Source: a virus. From it: a stretch of 24,481 nucleotides of DNA. A program made the translations under genes and the position numbers. This document shows, piece by piece, positions 20,705-24,481 of this stretch. The DNA is taken from positions 1 to 24,481 of the IMG/VR virus record IMGVR_UViG_3300021373_000903. One strand, written 5' to 3'. Each line of letters starts with the position of its first letter. The stretch's first letter is position 1. The notes below the pieces were generated by a model. That model was not told the origin of the DNA, ran no database searches, and saw only the letters and a list, made by a program, of their open reading frames with translations.

Positions 20705-20991
20705 TGGCAACTAACGCAGAGCGCATGGATCGGATTGAAAGTAAAATTGATAAGCTCTCTGAAGTTCTCGTACAAATGGCACGAGTTGAAGAGAAACTGA
20801 TTAATCAAGAAGAAGATCATAAGATCCTAAGAAAAGATATTTACGAACTATATGATAAAGTAGGCCAGATGGAAAAAGTGGTTCAAAAGAACCAAATAAC
20901 AGTAAATATTATAAATAGAATCAGTTGGATAATTATCACAGGCGTGGTGGGTGGTTTCGGCACCTTAATCACCTACCTGTTCAATAAGTAA
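20704..20991 (+). CDS. coiled-coil protein with C-terminal membrane span (XhlA-like)
   Basis: ATG 20704 overlaps the previous stop (TAATG), making a 95-residue protein; an earlier start at 20644 would lie inside the preceding gene. An N-terminal heptad helix (AERMDRIESKIDKLSEVLVQ, through LRKDIYELYDKVGQ) is followed by one membrane helix near the C-terminus (SWIIITGVVGGFGTLITYLF) and an NK tail. The layout matches haemolysin XhlA-type phage proteins linked to lysis, but this fold is generic. Confidence 0.75.
   Translation: MATNAERMDRIESKIDKLSEVLVQMARVEEKLINQEEDHKILRKDIYELYDKVGQMEKVVQKNQITVNIINRISWIIITGVVGGFGTLITYLFNK
20910..20917 (+). promoter_or_regulatory. possible late promoter TATAAATA
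   Basis: Exact TATAAATA inside the end of the coiled-coil membrane gene, 86 nt before the ATG at 21004. It could give separate late expression of the large modular protein, but a chance match in AT-rich coding DNA is not excluded. Confidence 0.4.
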
Positions 20992-21003
20992 GGAATAATA
21001 AAA

Positions 21004-22572
21004 ATGTCTGTTAAATCTATGCATACCGCCTTGATGGAAATGGCACAGAATCAATCAGAGGCAGTGGCTTATAATACAAAAGCTGCTAAATCTCGCTTGG
21101 ATGACAGAAGAGAAACAAATTCTCGTATGTTGAAGAGAGATTTTAATAAAAGTGGAATTAGTCATACCCATTCAACAAAAGCTGGACCTGATGGCTCCAA
21201 GCACGATCACTTTGATATAGGTAAACATACTAAAGTTATAAGTACTCATAATAGTTACAAAGTTCTTCATAAGGGTAAAGAAACCCATTATCAAGGAGAC
21301 CCCGAGCATAGGGATAACCGAAACCGGGTTATAGACAAAGTTTTACAGCATGTAGGAAAAAACGAGTCTGTTAAGATGCAAGAACGTGCGTCATGGGTGC
21401 CAGAAGCAATCACTGATGAAGATGCAGCCAACTTCATGGGTGCTGCAGCAGCTGCTAAGAAAGCTGGTAAGTCCCACTTTGACTTTGGTGGTAAGAAATA
21501 CAAAGTTACCATGAAGCATGACGCTGCTAAGAAGATCGGCGAGTCTGCCGAATGCCCTACGTGCGGAGACGGCGAGTGCCAGTGCGAGCAGCCAGTAGAA
21601 GAAGCAAAAATTGATGAGGTTTCTTACAAGACCGCTATGAAGTCTTATCAAAAGGCAATGGGTCAGTCTAAAGATGCTGATGATGCAGGTGATAAGGAAA
21701 CTGGCGACAAAAAATTTGATCAGGCAGTGAAGTTCGGTCGCTACGCTACTAAGAAATTTAAATCTAGCAGAAACAAGAAAAAGCTGGTAAGTACTTTAAG
21801 AAAAGAAGAGACTGTAGAGGTAGAAGAAAACTACACAGACAAGCAGGATGCTTCATACCGCGATGAGCCTACACCAAAGGGTGCACAGAAGAGATTAAAG
21901 GCTCTTCACAAGAAAGCTCTTGCATACCGTAAGAAGCATGGGGTATTCCCTAGTGTTCGGAAGAGACAGAAAGACCTTGCTATGAAAAAGGCTAAGTCGG
22001 ATTTAAAGTTTGAATCTGTAGAAGAAGCTGTATCTGTAAAGAAGCAAGACTATAAGTGGGGTCGTATGATGACCGTACATCACGGCAAATCTCACTCCTA
22101 TCCGCTTCATCCTGAACATCAATCGGCAATTAAAAAGCTTAGCGATGATCAAAAGACTAGCTTTAAAGATGAGACAGGTACTAAGGTAACTGCACATCGC
22201 CAGGGTGATACAGTGCACCTTTCTAGTTCTAAAACAAATAAGAAGACTCCAGTAGCGCATTCACACTTTACTGAATCTGTCAATGAAGCTGCAGGAACCG
22301 CACAACACAAGCCTACTCCAGAAACTTCTGATACCTGGGATAAGCAGCTTGCTACCCGTAAGGGAGAGAAAGATTTTATTGATCAGCATACTATGGATGT
22401 TGCTCTCGATGCTGAGAAGATCTATCAGCAGAATAAATATGAAGCACTGAGCCAGACTCCTGCTCGCAGAGGAGATCAAAAGGTCGGTGATAAGAATCCA
22501 GTTAATCCAGTTAAAGCAAATCCTATTGAAGGAATGAGAAAAGTCTTGGCCGGAATCCGAGCTAAAGGTTAA
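21004..22572 (+). CDS. large modular internal-head-type polyprotein
   Basis: ATG 21004 after GTAAGGAATAATAAAA. The 522 residues lack membrane spans and break into short His/Lys-rich domains separated by acidic linkers, each with candidate (L/V/I/P)-x-E sites: ALMEMAQ near residue 9, KMQERASWVPEAI at about 130, ESAECPTCGDGECQCEQP near 178, EETVEVEENY near 269, FESVEEAVS near 340 and FTESVNEAAG near 424. Between them lie a His-rich domain, an ANFMGAAAAAKKAGKSHF module, a very basic YRKKHGVFPSVRKRQKDLAM module and a second HHGKSHSYPLHPEHQS module. The Cys pattern CPTCGDGECQC could bind zinc. I interpret it as a precursor cut by the prohead protease into several internal peptides; this is an inference. 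Confidence 0.75.
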   Translation: MSVKSMHTALMEMAQNQSEAVAYNTKAAKSRLDDRRETNSRMLKRDFNKSGISHTHSTKAGPDGSKHDHFDIGKHTKVISTHNSYKVLHKGKETHYQGDPEHRDNRNRVIDKVLQHVGKNESVKMQERASWVPEAITDEDAANFMGAAAAAKKAGKSHFDFGGKKYKVTMKHDAAKKIGESAECPTCGDGECQCEQPVEEAKIDEVSYKTAMKSYQKAMGQSKDADDAGDKETGDKKFDQAVKFGRYATKKFKSSRNKKKLVSTLRKEETVEVEENYTDKQDASYRDEPTPKGAQKRLKALHKKALAYRKKHGVFPSVRKRQKDLAMKKAKSDLKFESVEEAVSVKKQDYKWGRMMTVHHGKSHSYPLHPEHQSAIKKLSDDQKTSFKDETGTKVTAHRQGDTVHLSSSKTNKKTPVAHSHFTESVNEAAGTAQHKPTPETSDTWDKQLATRKGEKDFIDQHTMDVALDAEKIYQQNKYEALSQTPARRGDQKVGDKNPVNPVKANPIEGMRKVLAGIRAKG

Positions 22573-22589
22573 TTGTAAAGGATATTATT

Positions 22590-22928
22590 ATGTTGAAACC
22601 CCCTGCATCAAGACCAGACGCTGTACCTACTCCACAGGGTTGGGTCGACCCAACTACTGGTGAGATTCTAGTATCCAGATTGCTAAGCCAGAGACAAATC
22701 ACTGAGTACAATAACTTTTACAATGTTTATTATGAGCCGAGTGATCAAAGTTCAAGTACAATCTCAGTTGAGAGTGTCTCTGGCTCTAGCGAATCACCTG
22801 AGCCTGAGTTATCATCAATGACAAAGGCTCAGCTGGCTGAATACTCCCTGAGTACATATAATGTAGAGGTAAATACTACTCAGACTAAAGCTGAAATGAT
22901 TTCTGAAATTGAATCACTAAAAGGATAA
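22590..22928 (+). CDS. HeH/SAP-type tandem paralogue 1
   Basis: AAAGGA lies upstream of ATG 22590. The N-terminus LKPPASRPDAVPTPQGWVDP and ISxxxIxEY-type segment (LSQRQITEYNNF) match the next gene. A Ser-rich acidic linker follows, then a C-terminal two-helix motif SSMTKAQLAEYSLSTYNVEV ... TKAEMISEIESLKG of the HeH/SAP/Rho-N type, which usually binds nucleic acid. At 112 residues it is a typical size for a small head or head-tail accessory protein in marine phages. Function unknown. Confidence 0.75.
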   Translation: MLKPPASRPDAVPTPQGWVDPTTGEILVSRLLSQRQITEYNNFYNVYYEPSDQSSSTISVESVSGSSESPEPELSSMTKAQLAEYSLSTYNVEVNTTQTKAEMISEIESLKG

Positions 22929-22932
22929 GAAA

Positions 22933-23262
22933 ATGTTAACACCACCTAAGAAGCGACCTGGGGCTATTCCTACATTAGAAGGATGGAGCTATAAGGGTAA
23001 GATTATTGCTAGACGAAAGATCTCTCAGTCTGATATCGATGAGTATATGGGTAAATCTCCTGCAGCGGCTCCTATCATTGAAGCAGATCCTGTAGTTGAA
23101 GAGGCTGCACCTACAGCAGAGCCTCTAATTGAAGCTGATCCAGAATCAGATGACTTGTCTTCTATGACTAAGGCAGAGCTCATTGAGTGGGGAGCTGAGA
23201 TTGGAATCGAATTAGATTCAACTATGACAAAAGCTGAGATGCTTTCTGAACTTGAAGGTTGA
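22933..23262 (+). CDS. HeH/SAP-type tandem paralogue 2
   Basis: Begins 4 nt after the stop of its paralogue, with AAAAGGA upstream. The N-terminus LTPPKKRPGAIPTLEGWSYK and ISQSDIDEYMG align with gene 1. The linker contains two near-identical EADP repeats (IIEADPVVEE and LIEADPESDD). The C-terminus SSMTKAELIEWGAEIGIELD ... TKAEMLSELEG is the same two-helix motif. The pair arose by tandem duplication; divergence in the linker and of many surface residues suggests it is old. Confidence 0.75.
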   Translation: MLTPPKKRPGAIPTLEGWSYKGKIIARRKISQSDIDEYMGKSPAAAPIIEADPVVEEAAPTAEPLIEADPESDDLSSMTKAELIEWGAEIGIELDSTMTKAEMLSELEG

Positions 23263-23278
23263 GCTTTAAAGCTTTTTA

Positions 23279-23656
23279 ATGAAAATATTTAATGAATATG
23301 TCGACGTAAATGAAGAGAACTACATTATCGTCGCAGCACAATATTATAGCAATCCCCAGTGCTCTAGTACTGAAGAGTTTTATGAAGACTTGAACAGGAT
23401 CAAGTATATCAAGAGACTCATCAATCGGTACCAAGACACTGGTGATTTGTCTGATAGGTTACTGATGAATCATATCATAGTATTTTGTAATGTGTTTACA
23501 ATTCCTATTGGTATCAAGCTCATGGCGCTGAAGTTGGAATATAAATATTGGTCAGTAATCAAACCGTTTTTAGTATATCTTAAGTATATTACAACGGAAG
23601 ATCTATCAGGTATCCAGATGGATCAAAAAGTAGTAGAAGTTTTAAGGAAGATCTAA
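23279..23656 (+). CDS. conserved T4-like phage hypothetical protein
   Basis: ATG 23279 lacks a good ribosome site (only a weak GGTTGAGC upstream), so the start is supported mainly by the frame and by a possible targeting-like MKIFNEYVDVNEENY. The 125 residues are helical: AAQYYSNPQCSSTEEFYEDL, then IKYIKRLINRYQDTGDLSDR and NHIIVFCNVFTIPIGIKLMA. The YYSNPQC plus EFYEDLxRIKYIKR pattern is familiar from conserved small proteins of marine T4-like phages of unknown role. Its stop is overlapped by the next gene (TAATG). No function assigned. Confidence 0.8.
   Translation: MKIFNEYVDVNEENYIIVAAQYYSNPQCSSTEEFYEDLNRIKYIKRLINRYQDTGDLSDRLLMNHIIVFCNVFTIPIGIKLMALKLEYKYWSVIKPFLVYLKYITTEDLSGIQMDQKVVEVLRKI
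23540..23547 (+). promoter_or_regulatory. possible late promoter TATAAATA
   Basis: Exact TATAAATA inside the preceding gene, 108 nt before the ATG at 23656. Weak by itself, as the surrounding sequence is AT-rich coding DNA. Confidence 0.25.
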
Positions 23657-24126
23657 TGGCAGTATCTACAATTGCTGATACCATTTACACATATAGATTC
23701 TTAAAACTCTTGGTGACTCCATTCCGTGAGACCGAGGCATTTAAGCTCGGGATCATTGATGAGAAAGGAAAGCGTCTAAAGGACAAGCAGATCACCACAA
23801 CTGAGGAGCGGGCAGCGTTTAACCTGTTCCATAGACTAGTGTTTAATTTAAAGAGATTGATTGAATTGGCCCCTGGAGGAAGAACCAGGGTTGCGTCGTA
23901 TGTTGCTGCATTGGCTCTTTTAAAAGAACACTACGATATTGATGTGAATAAGGCCCTCACTGAAATGAAGGTCAACTCACTTGATAAGAAGAAGATTCTA
24001 AAAGAGATTCAGCCTAAAAAGAAAAAGAAGGCTGAAGAAGAGATAGCAAATACGACCGCCGGCATTGCAATGATTCCTACACCTATGAAGTTTAAGGCGT
24101 TCGTTAGGAGAAAAAGGCCTAACTAA
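23656..24126 (+). CDS. conserved T4-like phage structural-region hypothetical protein
   Basis: ATG 23656 overlaps the previous stop, with AAGGAAGATCTA before it. The 156 residues open TIADTIYTYRFLKLLVTPF, then FNLFHRLVFNLKRLIELAPG and ASYVAALALLKEHYDI, all helical, and end in a Lys-rich tail (QPKKKKKAEEEIA, FVRRKRPN). The TIADTIYTYRFLK...PF pattern recurs in marine T4-like phage genomes next to the previous gene type, in structural gene regions. Probably a virion or assembly protein; no specific role known. Confidence 0.8.
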   Translation: MAVSTIADTIYTYRFLKLLVTPFRETEAFKLGIIDEKGKRLKDKQITTTEERAAFNLFHRLVFNLKRLIELAPGGRTRVASYVAALALLKEHYDIDVNKALTEMKVNSLDKKKILKEIQPKKKKKAEEEIANTTAGIAMIPTPMKFKAFVRRKRPN

Positions 24127-24481
24127 TGTTCGCACTACTTGGATCCGTCCTTGGATTCGGAACGTCTTTTGCGCCTAAGATTTTAGACACGATCAACAAA
24201 GGTCGTGAGCAAAAGCATGAACTTGCCAAGATGAAGATGAATGCTGAGATCAAGATGCAGATGCAGGACGCTGAGTTCACGCATATGCAGGATATGGCAC
24301 AGCACGAAGAGCACAAGCGCCTGATCGAGCATGACATTGCAATCTCCAAAGAGACCGGATTCTTTGCGGGTTTAAAGAAAGGTGTACGTCCTATTATTAC
24401 GTACTGTTTCTTTGGCTTTTTCTTATTCTATAAAACCGTACTAGTAATGGAAGCGATGAAGGCTGGCCAGAATATGGCCGA
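24126..24481 (+). CDS. holin-like membrane protein, 3'-truncated by the window edge
   Basis: ATG 24126 overlaps the previous stop (TAATG); no stop occurs before 24481. The visible 118 residues have an amphipathic N-terminus (MFALLGSVLGFGTSFAPKI), a long charged helix rich in Lys, Glu, Met and His (LAKMKMNAEIKMQMQDAE), then KKGVRPIITYCFFGFFLFYK, the start of a membrane hairpin. A helical middle followed by GVRPxxTY and membrane helices is typical of the phage 3TM/GTA-type holin family. Likely the holin releasing endolysin; the endolysin is not in this window. Confidence 0.7.
   Translation, partial: MFALLGSVLGFGTSFAPKILDTINKGREQKHELAKMKMNAEIKMQMQDAEFTHMQDMAQHEEHKRLIEHDIAISKETGFFAGLKKGVRPIITYCFFGFFLFYKTVLVMEAMKAGQNMA

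Noticed and set aside
23261-23276. AGCTTTAAAGCTTTTT resembling a terminator after the second HeH-type gene
   Set aside because: The palindrome leaves at most a 3-bp stem once a loop is allowed, too weak for a Rho-independent terminator.

Overview
The window looks like part of the genome of a lytic, T4-like myovirus infecting a Gram-negative, probably marine, proteobacterium. The evidence: a UvsX recombinase of the T4 type (GPSKHFKS P-loop), a gp41-type replicative helicase and a ThyX lie in one tight block; copies of the T4-type late promoter TATAAATA sit just upstream of gene groups on both strands; genes abut or overlap by 1-4 nt almost throughout; and many proteins begin with a T4-like capsid-targeting peptide. 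The Gram-negative host is inferred from two enzymes of Kdo (LPS inner core) synthesis, a phage-encoded outer-membrane beta-barrel and several signal peptides. No integrase, tRNA, CRISPR array or insertion sequence was seen. No gene-free stretch exceeds about 150 bases.

Layout. (1) 1-1252, plus strand: the 3' part of a BMP/PnrA-type ABC-transporter substrate-binding protein (a likely host-derived auxiliary gene), a small ORF without an ordinary start codon, then a His-rich protein behind a late promoter, ending in a bidirectional terminator. (2) 1309-7187, minus strand: a late cluster read from a TATAAATA promoter at 7217-7224. In transcription order it holds a Thr-rich membrane-anchored secreted protein, an acidic secreted protein overlapping it by 80 nt, a pilin-like protein, an Ig/chaperone-like protein, another exported protein, a staphylococcal-nuclease-type nuclease, four small membrane proteins (one with an EF hand), an unrecognised 400-residue protein and, under its own late promoter, a 77-residue membrane protein. 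(3) 7292-12633, plus strand: uvsX, a small ORF, helicase 41, thyX, two small ORFs, kdsA and kdsB, translationally coupled. (4) 12640-14233: seven small early-type ORFs, with a duplicated hairpin-plus-promoter unit in front of the first two. (5) 14237 to the end: a late virion region starting at a TATAAATA promoter, with a beta-rich structural protein, a ligase-like protein, an outer-membrane barrel, a very basic protein, a nucleotidyltransferase, small basic or His-rich proteins, a large modular protein, a pair of tandem paralogues, two conserved hypotheticals and a truncated holin-like protein.

The most interesting reading concerns region 5 plus the gene at 932. About eight to ten proteins start with a peptide of the form M-x(1-3)-F-K-x-[FYL]-[LVI]-x-E, resembling the T4 internal-protein capsid-targeting sequence that ends at the prohead-protease site (L/I)-x-E. 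If so, this phage packages a large set of internal proteins, including a KxDG ligase-like enzyme, a GRFNPPTTGH nucleotidyltransferase, a protamine-like basic protein and a multi-domain polyprotein carrying further candidate cleavage sites, and may inject them with its DNA. This is an inference from sequence pattern; nothing was searched or computed.
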